Assembly (NCBI GenBank): GCA_014706295.1
Contig: JACSVZ010000004.1
Coordinates: forward strand, 87,055,047-87,119,046
Source: Lycocorax pyrrhopterus obiensis
Lineage: Eukaryota > Chordata > Aves > Passeriformes > Paradisaeidae
Length of the DNA: 64,000 bases
Reading direction: 5' to 3'
The notes beneath the pieces were generated by a model. The model worked only from the letters and a program-made list of their open reading frames with translations, was not told the DNA's origin and did no database searches. The first letter of the stretch is position 1. The number at the start of each line of letters is the position of its first letter. Made by a program: the position numbers and the translations under genes. This document shows, in pieces, positions 36,502 to 49,240 of the stretch.

Positions 36502-39500
36502 AATCAAATCAACAAATTAATTATACGATCTATTAATACAGATTCAGATCCATTTATTTTGTCATTTTACTCACAGTTAATACATAGTTTTCAGGCCTGA
36601 CAGTCTCTGGTGACATAATTCGGTCTTTCAAATACTATAGAGCATTATTTTTTATTTTATTTCCACAGATCCTTGATCAATATCTAAAGATTCATATTGA
36701 TATAAAAGAGCTTGTTCCCATGCCAGAACCTCTCCAACTGAAGGTTAGGACTCAAAATAAAAGACTCGTCATCTCAATAACTACTCAATAAACATTTATT
36801 TTCACTTGCATGATTACCAAAATCTTGCGACAGAAGCAAAATACAGTAATTGTGATAAAATATACTGTTTTCACTATCAGTGATCAATATCAGTGCAGAT
36901 TTGCTAATGACAACTCCTTGATTTGTCTTTCTCTTCCTCTTTACAGTATGTAAGAGGTTAGTTGCAAATCAAAGTTCGTTTGTTCAGAGTCAATTTTTTG
37001 CAGCAAAATATACGTGAACAAGGGCTGAACATTCATCCAGTTTTCTAGTTTAGGTGAGGCTTCATTTCACAAGTTCTGATTAAAATAAATGCTGCAGAAA
37101 TATGAGTTGTGCTGTACATGTGTTACATAGCAGGATTCTGAACACGAGCTGCTCAGATACCAGGAGATCATCTAATAAGGCTGCAGTGACAAATGAAATT
37201 TGAATGGTTTTTTTTTCATTTATATCCACTGTTTCCAATATTTCCATGTGGCCAGAACTATGTGAAGGCATTGCAGAGAACCATGCTCTGAAATTTATGG
37301 TGAATCCAAGCTGCCTGGTATTTTTGTGTCATTTCTGCAACAAGGCTGCTGCTCTCAAGGGTCCTAGATGCTAGATTAATCTGTTTCTGAAGAAGAGAGT
37401 AGGGTATTGCTGACATATTATCTTCTTTCATGATAGAAAAAACACAGTGCTTTACTAGTCTGGCAGAACTAGAGGATTTAGTTCTTCTCTCTCACAGACA
37501 ATGTCCCAGCCCATTGAAGGGAGCAGGAATTATATCCTATTTCATTGAAGCTAGAAATTTATTCTAAGCTGAAGAACACATCAAAATGAGATCAAAGTTC
37601 AAGCCTTTATGCTTAGCTACTTATTTCCAAAGGCCAAAATAATTAAATTTATTTTAGAAAGATTTTTTATTGAATTCTTTCAGTAGAAAAGATACAGTTT
37701 AAATTGAATATAAAATATTTAATATTTGTACTTACTCTGGGTTTTTTGCTTAAGTACTCATTGGTTTCCATTCATCCTACCATATGTCTTGCAGAATTTC
37801 AAACATGCTTTTCTGCTACTATTGCAAAAAATCAGATGTAAAATCCGTCCATGATTTCAGACTGTTGTGCACTTGGAGCTTGATTTTGAGTGCTCAGTGA
37901 CCTGAATTTTGCAAAGGTCTCATAACTTTCAGGTAGGACACTGACATTTGAAAGAAGATTTTTTGGCCAGTTGACTCCTGAATGTTTTCACAGCTGTGTT
38001 ACAGAACAGGTTGTGTAATTGCAGTTTGCAAAGAAGTCTGCTGTTAAAAAGTCAGATTTTTATTCATAAATAGACATTCAAAACAAAAAATAACTCAAAT
38101 TATAACTAAAAATTATATTAATAAAATATTTATGCAAAAAGACAGCAAGATGTCTAAATGTGATTAGCTGAGCGTGGTCATGTACACAAGCGGACCAGAG
38201 TGATCTACTTCTCTTTTACAAGCTAAGCTAATAAAGCTGCCCAAACAGATTAAAAGAACTTGACTAACAGCACTGCTAGTCATTATTAGTGTAGAAAGTC
38301 ATCAAGTTTTTAGTCTGGAAAGATGTACCAAATATAACATAATTCATACAATCAGCCTAACTGTTTTTGGGAGGCTTTTTTTAAGGAAGTTTCAGAGAGT
38401 GATTATTTTCCACTTCCATAGAAACCATTGCCTCATTTAACAAGTGCCTTTCTCCACTCCTGGGGATCCTTCAGGGACACACAGTTAATTAGAGTGGGCT
38501 CCATGGGGCCTCCTATCACATTTTGTGATTTCCCCTGTTCATCTTGCACCTCACAAGGCAGAATTCCATAGGTAACTTGAAAAATCAATAGGTTCTGAGT
38601 CTTGTAGGAAAAATATGTCTGTTTTATAAAAAAAACAGGGAAATAGAGATGGAAGAAAAAAATAGTTGCATCCCTGTGATGCATGCTATTTTTTCATTGA
38701 CAACTACATCACATATGAAATTCAATTATAATTAGTTTAAACTGACTTTAAGTCTCATTGTTGGTTCAACAGAAAAATAATGTAACACTAAGTTTTTCAT
38801 CTGTAAGAGTATTTCTTTGCATGTATCTCTCAATTTATATCACACTTTTCTCCTCTTTTTAGTCACTTTACATTTTCATGAGGCTTTTTCTGAATGGAGC
38901 ACAAAAATGATGTCTAGGCCAGTATTTACAAAACAAAACAAAACCTTAAATACTGTTTAAAATTTGTTTGTAAATAATATGAAGGATGGTCAAAGTTAGA
39001 TATTGCATATATATCCGACAAAGTCACTTCCTAGTTTGAAAATGGCTTAATCTCCAATTGTTACTAATTTGTTTAGAGAAGGTAGCAGAACTGGAGGAAG
39101 GAGGGGCACTGAAAGGACCACACTTATATGTGGGTGGTCAAAGAGAGGGCTGAGAGAGATGATTTGAGCAGTGTTGAGTGAAGAGAGGGAGAACTGACAC
39201 AAAAGATTGCTCTCGTAAAAGCAGGATGGCAGAGAGGACCTGTGTGGGATGCTGAGCAAGAGACAGGTGTCGGAAAGGTCCAGGCACTTCCAAATGTCTG
39301 GGTAGAAGAGAGGAGTCTGTATAGTTTGAGAGAGATTTCTGTGGAAGACTATGGTTATGTCTGGGGGAGAGGCAAAAGCAGGGAATGCTTTCTTCCCTCT
39401 TTAACTCATCAGCTTCCTCCTTTCGTGCTCTTCTAGGGCGTAAGAACAGTGCTCTGCCTTCCTGTTCTCTTAGCAGTTCCCATTAGGAAGAAACTCAAAC

Positions 39501-39547
39501 CATCTTCCTGGGCCTCTAGGACCTCTTGGCAAGGTCAGGGTGATCCA
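36502..39547. other. Unique non-coding stretch
   Basis: No gene recognised. The region is strongly AT-rich, with open frames under 85 codons and no repeat that I can name. Confidence 0.5.
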
Positions 39548-39582
39548 CTTTGGTCTCAAAGGTGTTTCCTTTGAGACCAAAG
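39548..39582. repeat. Perfect 15-bp hairpin
   Basis: CTTTGGTCTCAAAGG (39548-39562) is followed by a five-base spacer TGTTT and by its exact reverse complement (39568-39582). The arms do not extend further. It could form a DNA cruciform or an RNA hairpin; the stem is shorter than a typical pre-miRNA. Confidence 0.9.
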
Positions 39583-39583
39583 C

Positions 39584-39603
39584 AGCAGCAGGGCACTGCT
39601 GCT
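39584..39603. repeat. Second adjacent 8-bp hairpin
   Basis: AGCAGCAG (39584-39591), loop GGCA and CTGCTGCT (39596-39603) form a short perfect stem one base after the 15-bp hairpin. It is CAG-based and so partly low-complexity. Confidence 0.7.
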
Positions 39604-42600
39604 CCGAGTGCATTGGGATGAGTGGCACCAGAGGAGCTGGTCTGGACCAGGGAAGACAGGAGGATGTTTTAGACACGGCTACCAGAGCCACATTTCCCTG
39701 TACCCCAAAGCCACATACTGGCTTCTGAAAGCTGCTGCTGCACTAGACTGGAAGGACATATAGATGGCTTTTGATCCTGCTACAGCAATCACATAAATAA
39801 GTCCCTTTTTGGGGAACTTGGGATGAGACAGAGTGGAACTCAGTACTTATGCATATAGTGCTTATATACAAATATGTGTGTGTGTGTGTGTATGTGTGTG
39901 TGTGTGTATGTGTGTAAAATCTGTCTATTAGGGCTTATCTTAAAAGTTTTTAGAAAAGTGAATCCTGCAGATTAGGAATTCCAATCGGATTGCAGCTATT
40001 GTGTACAAAGATTCTGAACAGAAGCAAGCAAGATAATTTTATCTACATAGTTTCATTGTCTATGAAAATAAAATTTTATTAAAGGAGATATAGCATGCTG
40101 GTCTCAGTATCACTTAGATACTGAGAAAACAACTTCTTGCTGAGAACTTCATCCAGTGGAAGCTATTACCAGTGAAGATAGCATTTAGCCAAAAAGAAAA
40201 AGAACAATAAGGGCCCAGTCTTGCAAAAACCCCTAAATGAATCCCAAGTTACCTCAATCTCAGAGTCACAAATGCTTCCAAGTAAGCTAGGGCAAATTTC
40301 CAGCAGACAGCTATTGCTGAGGAACACTTAGGAACATTAAATGGTAACACTCTGATTTGAAGAGGTAGTCTGGCAGAAAGGACTCCACTTAGACATCCCT
40401 CTTAGAGCTACTGCCGCTCACAGGTCCCCATTTTCTCTGTGTTCCTCTTCTTTCTTTAAAAGCACCAACAGTGCTTTACTCATTATCCCTTTTTGCAGCA
40501 GGATCTTCTTGTACTGGGAAAGGCAAAGCGACCTCTGTTAATTCACGGTTCAAATGAGCGGTTACTCGATCTGAGTTTTGAAGTGATGCGCATTAGGAAA
40601 GCCTTTGCATCTCTTAAGAGGATCTGCTACATAAGCAGAGAAGACCTAAGGTAGATCCTTCAAAAGTTCCCCACCTGCTTGGCTTAGGGCATGAGTTGAC
40701 AACTTACACTTGGAATAAGTAAATCTCCATCTCTGTTATGATACAGACACAAAGTTTGTTTCTTACAACTTTGATATCACCTAGACTATATTCAAAACAA
40801 CCCACCTCCTTATCCTTCTGGCCCTACAGGATGTAAGTCTTGGAAATTAAAACCAAAGTTTTAATATAGGCAGATCAGGTTTGAGCATCAACACGTTTGA
40901 GTTTACCTGTGACATCTATCTTCACAATTTAGTTCCTTCCATCCTGCTCTCACCTGAACCATTACAGTGGCAAATCAAGCTATCCTGGTATGCTGTACCT
41001 GCAGGAGATTGTGAATACAGCATTCTGCTCTGGCAGAAATGCTGAAAGTTAAGGAACTGAACCACAACCATTGAAATTCATCACAAATTCATAATTATCA
41101 ATTGTGACACATACCACATACACACCAACAGAGTTCATAAAAATGAGGAAAACACACAGGTAGATTTAAGAGTAATTGTTACCAAAATATATCTAATAAA
41201 TATAATGCAAGGGGGAATTTCTCTCCATTGGATACTGTATAGCTCTTTGCGAACATGTGAGAGGCAAAGCAAGCCACCCAAAAGATTTGCTGCAGGCTTT
41301 CCTTTCTTCACTATCCACTGTGAAATATTTTCAGCTCTTGGCAGGAAGTCTGACATTTGCATACATGGGGGAAGAAAAAAAGTAACAATTTAATACATTA
41401 AAATATGAAAGGAAGAGATGAGAGTTACTAAAAAAAAAGGAAAATTAGTGCATGTTAGGTTTCAGTCTTTAATATGTGATGGACTGATGCTACAAGAAAA
41501 TATATGCAGTTCACTTTGAAAATCATTTCATCGGTCCACTTGAGGATTTGAAAAGATAGCAAAGTCAAATAATTAAACCATTTCAAATAATGCTCAAGTG
41601 TTATTTCCCAGAATTGTGGTATCTAGGCAGTGGAATCTGAATTTTGTTCTTTACTAAGTAGGGTCCTTCAGGACATGCTGTGACTATTTCTCAAAGTACT
41701 ACAATAAACAACTTTTCCTGAAATACCAAATACTATCAGCTGCAAAAAGCATCCAAGCAAGCGATAACTAAAGATCCCAACAGAACTAACAAAAAAAAGA
41801 TAAAAAAAGAAATCAAAATAGAACATTGTTTCACAACTCCCATGTACAAAAATACAGAATAAAAATAATTAAAAAGTTATTATATTCTAGAGGTCATGTG
41901 GAGGATGGTCAAGTCCTCGATAAATATCAAAAACAGTTAAGCTGACTTTCAGGGCTATTAAGAACTGAGAGCAAAACAGAAATTTCATTATTTTCTGTCA
42001 GTTTGTGGAGGTTCCCACACATTTTAAAGAATCAGTACAATCCTGACCATCTACATTAACAATATAAATCAAAAGGGTAACAATAATATCTGAAGATGTG
42101 AGAGACCTCGAAGGGTTACTAAAAAGATTAAAACTCATTTGCAGAAGGCAACAAGAAGATTGTGATATAGATCCAGAAAATTACAAACAGCAGAGATTTG
42201 GAGGAAGTGAGTAGGGATGGATAATTCACTATTTGTCACAATATCTTGGGGGCAACTAATGAATCTTAGTTTGTGGGAAACAACAGGACTAAAATAAATG
42301 GCTTACAAGATAAATAGGAAGAATAAAAAAAAAAAATTTAAAATCACAGATACATCTCTGCACATATCCTTTCACAAAGGCATTGAAGCACCTAATAGTA
42401 TGGCCAGCCTGGAGGCAAAAGAGAGCAAAGGACATGCAGGGGACTCAAAGGCACGTGAAAACTGCTAAAAATAACAGGTGACTGGGACATCAGCTCAGCA
42501 CTGGTCCTATCATCCATATCAATTTGTTCCCAGCAGTCCTCCAGGCAAGGCAGGGCTAGTTTTTAGGCTGTAGGAACAATCAGAAAATGCCCAGGAAAAT

Positions 42601-43740
42601 CTGAGGAACTGAATGAGCCAGGGATTATTTCCATTATACAATCTGGACAGATCTGGGCTGTTTGGATAAGGCAAGGAAGTTTAGCTGTGGCAAGCTGTGC
42701 TACTCCACTTTCCCTAAGGACCACGTCAGACCCCATTTTTTTGTATAGATCCGTGTGATCACAGGGATTCCCATTAAGCTCTTGGTGGAGCAGAAGGTCT
42801 GCTTGCTTTTTACCAAATTGGAAGAAGCTGGACAAGGAATCCCCAAAACGACAAAATCATTAAAGATGTAAGATGAAAAGCAGAAAAGAGTATAGCCAGG
42901 ACCTCAGTATAATGTTATAGCAGCCTGAAAGAGAGGTTGCCCTGTTGCTTGTCCTTGACGCTGTGTGCAAGTGTCTTGTGACTACAGAAAAGAGAACTAG
43001 AGGATAGAGGGATTCATCACTACTGTTCGAGTGGAAATAAACCCCACACCACTGTTCTTAAGGCAGGTACAAGACAGATGGGTATGAATTGAAAAAACCC
43101 ACATTTTCACGGCTGACAGCATCTGGCAAGTGGGTTATTCTGTCCCTCCAGAAAAAAAGGTTGTGGGTTTTTTCTGTCTTAGGCTGCACTTGGTCCTGCA
43201 AGTGCCCTAATCATCCCCCTGGGAGAGGAAGTCAAAAGCCTGGGCTGCTTCCACGCTTTCTTTTCTCCTCTTTAAGACCATGCAAAGACATGATTCTTAC
43301 TAGAGTCTGTACAGAACATGTGATTTGTCAGCACTGCCTTTACACTGGCTGAATATCAGTCAGTTACACCACCTTCAGCCATAATATCTCCAATTATTTC
43401 ATAAATCCAAGGTGTAACCAAGATGATGGGTATTTTTGAGAACATAAATGTTCCTATATGCATGAAGAAAAAATCATATGAACAGTCATTTCTACATAAA
43501 TGTAGTGTTCTTATTTAAAATTCACAGCAAAAAGAAAGGAAAACGCAAGGTTTTCTTTGCGCTTGCACCCACAAATTGATGATCAGCAGAAGAAGATCCT
43601 GTTCATAATGAGTATATAACAATGATGTAGCAACTTTGGCACGCATCTTACTGTAAAGTGTGGGAGCCAGTGAACATGCCTTTGAGTTGGGGTTGATCGG
43701 AGTGGGCTCCCCCTGAGATTCATTGCCCTTTGGTATGATC
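39604..43740. other. Unique stretch with a TG microsatellite
   Basis: No gene recognised. The (TG)n tract is listed separately. Open frames reach 90 codons (42563-42835, minus) without visible domains. Several A-rich patches lie around 41400-41830. Confidence 0.5.
39874..39915. repeat. (TG)n microsatellite
   Basis: Alternating TG runs about 42 bp with two TA interruptions. It can adopt Z-DNA and is likely to be length-polymorphic. Confidence 0.95.
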
Positions 43741-44000
43741 TGTCCTGGTTTGAATTCCCCGGTTGGCTTTCAGCCTCGTCACTCCCCCAGGGCTCTCCCA
43801 TTGGTCCCCGTTCCCTGATCCCTCCTTTCCCCCGGCCCTGGGAAAAAACCCTCGGTGCCCCATTGTCCTCGGTATTTGCTTCCCTGCCCTTTGAGGGTGA
43901 AGATGTAATGAACTCTCGGAATGAAGGAAAAGCAAATTCCCTTCCCGCCTCTTTGCTACTGACTATAATACCGAACCTGCCTGTGCATTCACGGAGCTAG
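43741..44000 (+). mobile_element. Possible ERV LTR fragment
   Basis: TGTCCTGGTTTGAATTCCCC begins a GC-richer, C-rich block unlike its flanks, with a TG start and a family look common in avian LTRs. Near 43919 it has GGAATGAAGG where a poly(A) signal GGAATAAAGG might have stood. I could not find a CA end with a matching duplication, so the right edge is a guess and the call is weak. Confidence 0.35.
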
Positions 44001-47000
44001 GCAGGGACGGTATTTATCGTAAAGAGTGAATTATTTCTATGCAGCCTGACAACCACCCAGACTGGCACTACCCTCTTTATAGCTTGGATCAAAACTACGC
44101 ACATGACAATCAGGCCACTGATAATCAGACCACTGAAAAGCAGATGTTGGGCCTATGGGCTCTGCTTTTCATATTATTTCTTTTTGAAGAGGAAAAGTAA
44201 CAGCATCTTTCATATTCCATTTTCAATATCAAAATAAGGTCACTTAGTCAATCATGTCATTCCATTACATTATTTCTCATTCCTTGATCAAAGGTCAAAA
44301 AATGTTTAATGGCTGTCAGTTTTTAAGTGGTCAACACTACTCACCATTGGGAATGGGTTGAAGAACTCAGAGCTGTTGCACCGTGTGCATGACAGGGTTG
44401 TCTCTGCAGCACCATGCTCAGTTAAGATGAGAGTTCTCATCAGAATGGCTACAACTGAATAAAGCTGAATTACTGCAGAGGTAGTGGAAATTCAAGGAGC
44501 AGCATCAGAGTTACTTGTATGGCCAGAAGGTATCAATCAGGCATTTCCAGGAGAGATGAACTAAATGAGAAAAGATGACATTTATGCATGTAACTGAGAT
44601 GATTTTTTAACTAAGATATCTGTTGCCCTCATGGGTATGATGGTAGAAGTGGATAATAGCAATTTAAAAGGCTAACCCGATCATAACCTTTCAATATTGT
44701 TAAAGAGAGTAACCTGAACTTATGAAGAGCTCCTTTGATCCCCTCATTCATCTTTCTTAGTTCCAAAATTTGTATAAAGGGGGAAAGAAAGTTGCATTCT
44801 CAATTACATATACTTGAAGTGGATGAATATTGTTGGATTTTTATTGAATTTATTAAGGATATTAAGAGACATTAAGAGTGTCATACATGGAGATTGTGCA
44901 TCCCAACGCTGAAGGACCTCTTCCTCATATGTCTACCAATTTCAATAGGTTGTCTCTGAAAAAAAACCTACCAACCTGAGAAATAACTGCTGGAACTAGC
45001 TCAAATTGCATCATTTTAACTACTTTGGGCAGCTAAAAAAATAAATGAAGCACTTTGCTATATGTTTAATGTTCATTTCTACCAATACACGTGGAAGAAG
45101 TAATGCTCTGAATACTTTTAATTCTGTGGTGACACAAAACAGCAAGTGCCAAATAACAAGCAAAGCAAACTTCTTTTGATGAAAGAAGTCAACAGAGTCC
45201 CATGCTACTGAAGGAGGGAGGTGTTAATTACAGACCTCATGGTTACCGACCTGCCAAGAAATTATACGTATAATATTCAAATTCAAATGCATTATTTCCT
45301 GATTCTTACACATTCACATATTTAGAGTAAGGTCAACACTTCATGTTAAATTCTGTTTTATCTGCCAATACAAGGGAGAACATAAGGCAGTAAAAAACTC
45401 AATTCAGTCTTATCAGTATTGGAACTTATTTAGTTCTTATTAGAACTATTTATTATTAAAATATCCATAGACCTAAAGACAAAAGCAAGCTTGAAGCAAC
45501 ATGATACACAAAGAGAAGCCAATGAAGCTCCAATCAGTAGTATCAATTTTCATTCATGTGCAGCAGCAAGTCCAGCTCTGGTTCAGGTGGAAAGGGCTGG
45601 TCCCAGTGGCCAGCTGTTGCCCCAGGGATCTAAGGCCCAGGTTAGGGCAGGATTTAAGTGCCAGCCATCCTTCACTATTTTAGAGAAATGCCACTCCACT
45701 GTGACAGCAGCTGAAGGCTCCTACATTCCTCTTGAATGATGTGTTTGAGTCCCTGGGCACTGCTAGGCAGTACCTTCAGTAGTGCTTCCTTGTTGGATGC
45801 ACTTTGCACAGGTAAAGGCTTACTCTACCCAAACCTACTTGGCATTCAGGTGAGGCTCCTGTGTGCTCAAGTCTTTTTGAGACGTCAGTCCTGACTTCGA
45901 ACATCCCTTATGCTAATTATAATAGCCATGTGAAGTTTAGTCTGTATTTGAGTAGACTGAGTCTTGTCACTGAAACTCCCTGGGAATTCCCGTACACAGC
46001 CTATTTAGTAGTGAGGGATTAATTTGAACACATTGCAGCCATCTAGCCATAGTCAAACTTCCAATCTAAGTGACATTACCTCAAAGACACTTCCAGAAGA
46101 TGATTAATGCCATGTACTATGTGCACCTCTCAGATCCTCTTTTCTCTCTCTTGATCATGGAAGGAGCTTAGGTGCCTCACATAGCCTATAATCAAGGAAA
46201 AAAAAGAAGAATTTAATGTTAAAGCTATTTAACTTGACACTTTGGTTTCTTGTAATTTGTTATGTTTTGTGTATTAATTAGTTTCTTTATGGGAAGTGTT
46301 TGTTTTGTTACCCATGGTCATTAATATACTTGGACAAGCTGTCATAAGCTCAATACTAAGAAAAGCACCTTTGCATTTGAAAACTTAAGCCTGTGGTGTC
46401 TTACTGGTGCTGCTTTCACATATTACATCTGGCTGGAAATAGACGATTTTAAAGCACAGTTTTTAAAAAAAGCAGAGGAAAGCAGCAGGTAAAACCATGT
46501 GAGAGAGTACAGCGAATAGGAGGGATACAGCTTTATGCTGATAATTTTATTCTTTCAGTGTCAAGTGACTTGCATTATCCTTTCTGCAGCTAAAATTCCT
46601 TTGTGTTTATGTTAGTTAATCAAACAATACAAGTCAGTTTTTTTCTCCAGAGGCAAAGGACTTTTCGTGAAGGCCTTTAAACCGTGTACTAAAATCCAGA
46701 TGCATGGAGTTAGCTGTTGATTTTCCTTGAATGTTTAAGCACACATGCAAATTAGCTCAGAACCTTTTCTATCAGAAAATGGTCACATAAAGTAATTAAA
46801 AGTTAGTTATCAGCGATTCTTTTTGCCAATAATTCATTCTGTATTTATTAATAATGATACAGTGGAAGGATTTCATTAGTACATAAAATTCATTAAACAA
46901 ATATTGCACATGTCGTGTAACTGAAGTTTGAGCTTAGTTCAGATTTGAAGAGGTACTTCAATTCTATTTTTGCTACCATTTCTTGTGTTCTTATGCTGTT

Positions 47001-47469
47001 CTTCAGCATAAAGTTTTAACATACTATTATGGATACACCAAAAAAAGGGAAGATTCAAAATATTCAGATAGAAAGAAGGAGAATGATTCCCACTGATTTT
47101 TAATAAATTTTATGCCTAACTGTTATTTATGTCTGTAAAGTACTTCCTGAAGTGATTTAAATCAAACAAAAACTAGAATGTTCAAACCCTAGTGAATACA
47201 AGCAAACTTGGTGCCTGCAGGTCAGGATTTTAAACCTGACTGCTATTTTGGTACTTTTATAGTCTGCTTGCACATCATATCCAAGCTTTTAACAATAGAT
47301 ATGCCCTTCTGTCCTCACGAAATGAAAAATATTGGGTGAGTTATTTTTGGTTTTCCTGCCCCAACTCCAAAGTGCGAGGGAAAACTCATGCTGAATTTTT
47401 GGCTATCCTTATTTCACAGCTAGTACCTAGCACCAGAGAGGGCTGTGCTCCTCTGCCTTGTAAAACTAT
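44001..47469. other. Unique non-coding stretch
   Basis: No gene recognised. A two-copy 15-bp direct repeat (AATCAGRCCACTGAW) lies at 44108-44137. A 45490-45760 segment is GC-richer, with an 82-codon plus frame but no visible domain. Confidence 0.5.
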
Positions 47470-48449
47470 CCGTCACTCCCCTCTGCAGCTGGACAGGAGA
47501 GTGAAAATATAATGAAGGGTTCATGGGTTCATAAGTACCAGGAAAGATCACTCATCAAATACTGTCGTGATATAAACAGACTCAAATTAGAGATATTAAT
47601 TGAATTTGTTACTAACAAAATCAGAGCAGAATAAAGAGAAGTAAAATAAGACCTTAAAAATACCTTCCCCCTACTCCTCCCTCCTTCCCATCTCTACTGC
47701 CTCCCCGAGCAGCGCAGGGAGATGGGGATGGGGGTTATGGTCAGTTCATCACAGGTTGTTTCTGCTGCTGCTCAGGGAGACGAGTCCTTCCCCTTCTCCA
47801 AATGGGGTCCCTCCCATGGGAAATAGCTCTCCATGAACTTCTCCAATGTGAATCCATCCCACGAGAGACAGTTCTCTGCAAACTGCTCCAACATGGGTCA
47901 CTCCTCCACAGAGTGAAGTCCTCCAGGCACAGCCTGCTCCAGCATGGGTTGCAAGTCCTACCAGGAAACCTGCTCCAGCACAGGCTGGATCACAGCCCCC
48001 TTTCAGGCATCCAGCTGCTGTGGCATGGGTCTCCTCCACGGGCTGCAGGTGGATCTCTGCATTCCCATGGATCTCCATGGACTTCAGGGGCACAGCTGCC
48101 TCGCCATGGTCTGCACCACGGGCTGCAGGGGAATCTCTGCTCCAGCACTTGGAGCATCTCCTCCCCCTCCTTCTCCAGCAGCCTTGGTGTCTGCAGAGCT
48201 GTTCCTCTCACATGTTCTCACTCCGCTCTTCTCTGGCTGCGATTACAGCTGCACAATCACTTTATTTCTCTTCTTAGCTATGTTGTCACCAAGACATAAC
48301 CATCATTTCTGATTGGCCCAGCCTTGGCCAGCGGCATGTCCATCTTGGAGCCAGCTGGGATTGGTTCTGCTGGAGATGGAGGAAGCTTCTGGCAGCATCT
48401 CATAGAAGCCACCCCTGTAGCCCAAACCTGGCTGAACAAACTCAATACA
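47470..48449 (-). mobile_element. Near-full ERV LTR, same family as 1653-2213
   Basis: This 980-bp block matches the LTR at 1653-2213 through its left two thirds and carries the part deleted from that copy. On the minus strand it starts TGTATTGAGTTTGTTCAGCC and runs through GGGCTACAGGGGTGGCTTC and CCAGAAGCTTCC. About 45 bp at its other terminus are missing or unrecognisable, because the text before 47470 no longer matches. CTATC at 47466-47470 and CTACC at 48450-48454 could be a decayed 5-bp duplication. The poly(A) hexamer seen in the other copy is changed here to AACAAA (47605-47610). Frames of up to 165 codons (47802-48299, plus) follow its imperfect CTCC/CCACGGG-type internal repeats and are shadows. 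Confidence 0.82.
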
Positions 48450-48809
48450 CTACCATATGGTGTGAGGCATTTGCTCTTTCTCCAGAAGTCATCCCATGCC
48501 GGAGAGTCATGAATTTGGTGGTTATGATTCCAGTGCACTTACTATTAGAGGTCCTGCTAAAACTGAATAAATCATACCTGAACTTCCAAAGATCTTCTGA
48601 AAGTGCTCAAGTAATATGAGAGATAAAATTTATTTTTATAGTTCTTCATGGAAGAGGTTTCGGAAACCAGAGTTAACTTCAATCCCTAACAGCCAAGATT
48701 TTACCTGAAAGTACTTGAGAGAGCTCCCTGTGCCTCAGCAGTCAGAAAGACGGTTATTAGCTGCCCATAGTCAACAGAATATGCCCACAGTCTCTCTCCT
48801 AGTCTATTC
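48450..48809. other. Spacer between LTRs
   Basis: No gene or named repeat recognised. The first few bases (ACCATATGGTG) form a short palindrome beside the LTR end. Confidence 0.45.
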
Positions 48810-49084
48810 TGGGGTGCTACGTTTCAGACAGAAGAGCGTCGCCGTCACACCGAGGACAGGTAGAGAAACAACACAGAGTCCAGGCTCAGGGATAAATGGA
48901 AGCAATTTAATAATTTTTCCAAAGGCTTTTATATGTTAGTTCACAAAAGTGTGTTAAATGGCATAAGGTAATTGGTCCTTTGGCCATCCACCCCTTGAGG
49001 GGATTGGCCAAATTCTAAGACATCCATTTCTAAATATTTTTCTAGTTAGAACCATAGCAATACTGCAAAAACAACCTGCAGGTG
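48810..49084 (-). mobile_element. Older ERVK-like LTR, left part (split by insertion)
   Basis: The text GAAGAGCGTCGCCGTCACAC, GAGTCCAGGCTCAGG, GGCTTTTATATGTTAGTTC and GGCCATCCACCCCTTGAGGG resembles an avian ERVK-type LTR as I remember it, read here in minus orientation. It ends at 49084 with AGGTG, the first copy of the duplication created by the next element. The left edge is uncertain, and no duplication of its own was found. Confidence 0.5.
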
Positions 49085-49234
49085 TGTAACGGGTTCAGTT
49101 TGTAAACTGGGCAGAAACACCAATTAAGTGTAGTGGTTTAGTTCAAATTATCCATTACTTACTTATTTTCCTTCTGTGAGATAAGAATTAGGAGAAAACA
49201 AAGCAGGCACAAAACTTAAAAGAATATGAAGAAG

Positions 49235-49240
49235 TTTATT
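49235..49240 (-). terminator. LTR poly(A) signal AATAAA
   Basis: TTTATT on the plus strand reads AATAAA on the minus strand, placed toward the 3' end of the solo LTR. This is an intact signal capable of ending transcripts that run leftward. Confidence 0.55.

Noticed and set aside
36049..36526. Matching ATTAATTATAC at 36049-36059 and 36516-36526 as a long target duplication
   Set aside because: The right copy lies 19 bases beyond the true LTR end. The 10-bp inverted ends and ATAC duplication define the element better, and the match is AT-rich chance.
47802..48312. 165- and 122-codon overlapping plus-strand frames
   Set aside because: They lie entirely inside an LTR of repetitive CTCC/CCACGGG-like composition, with long frames on both strands, as expected from composition.
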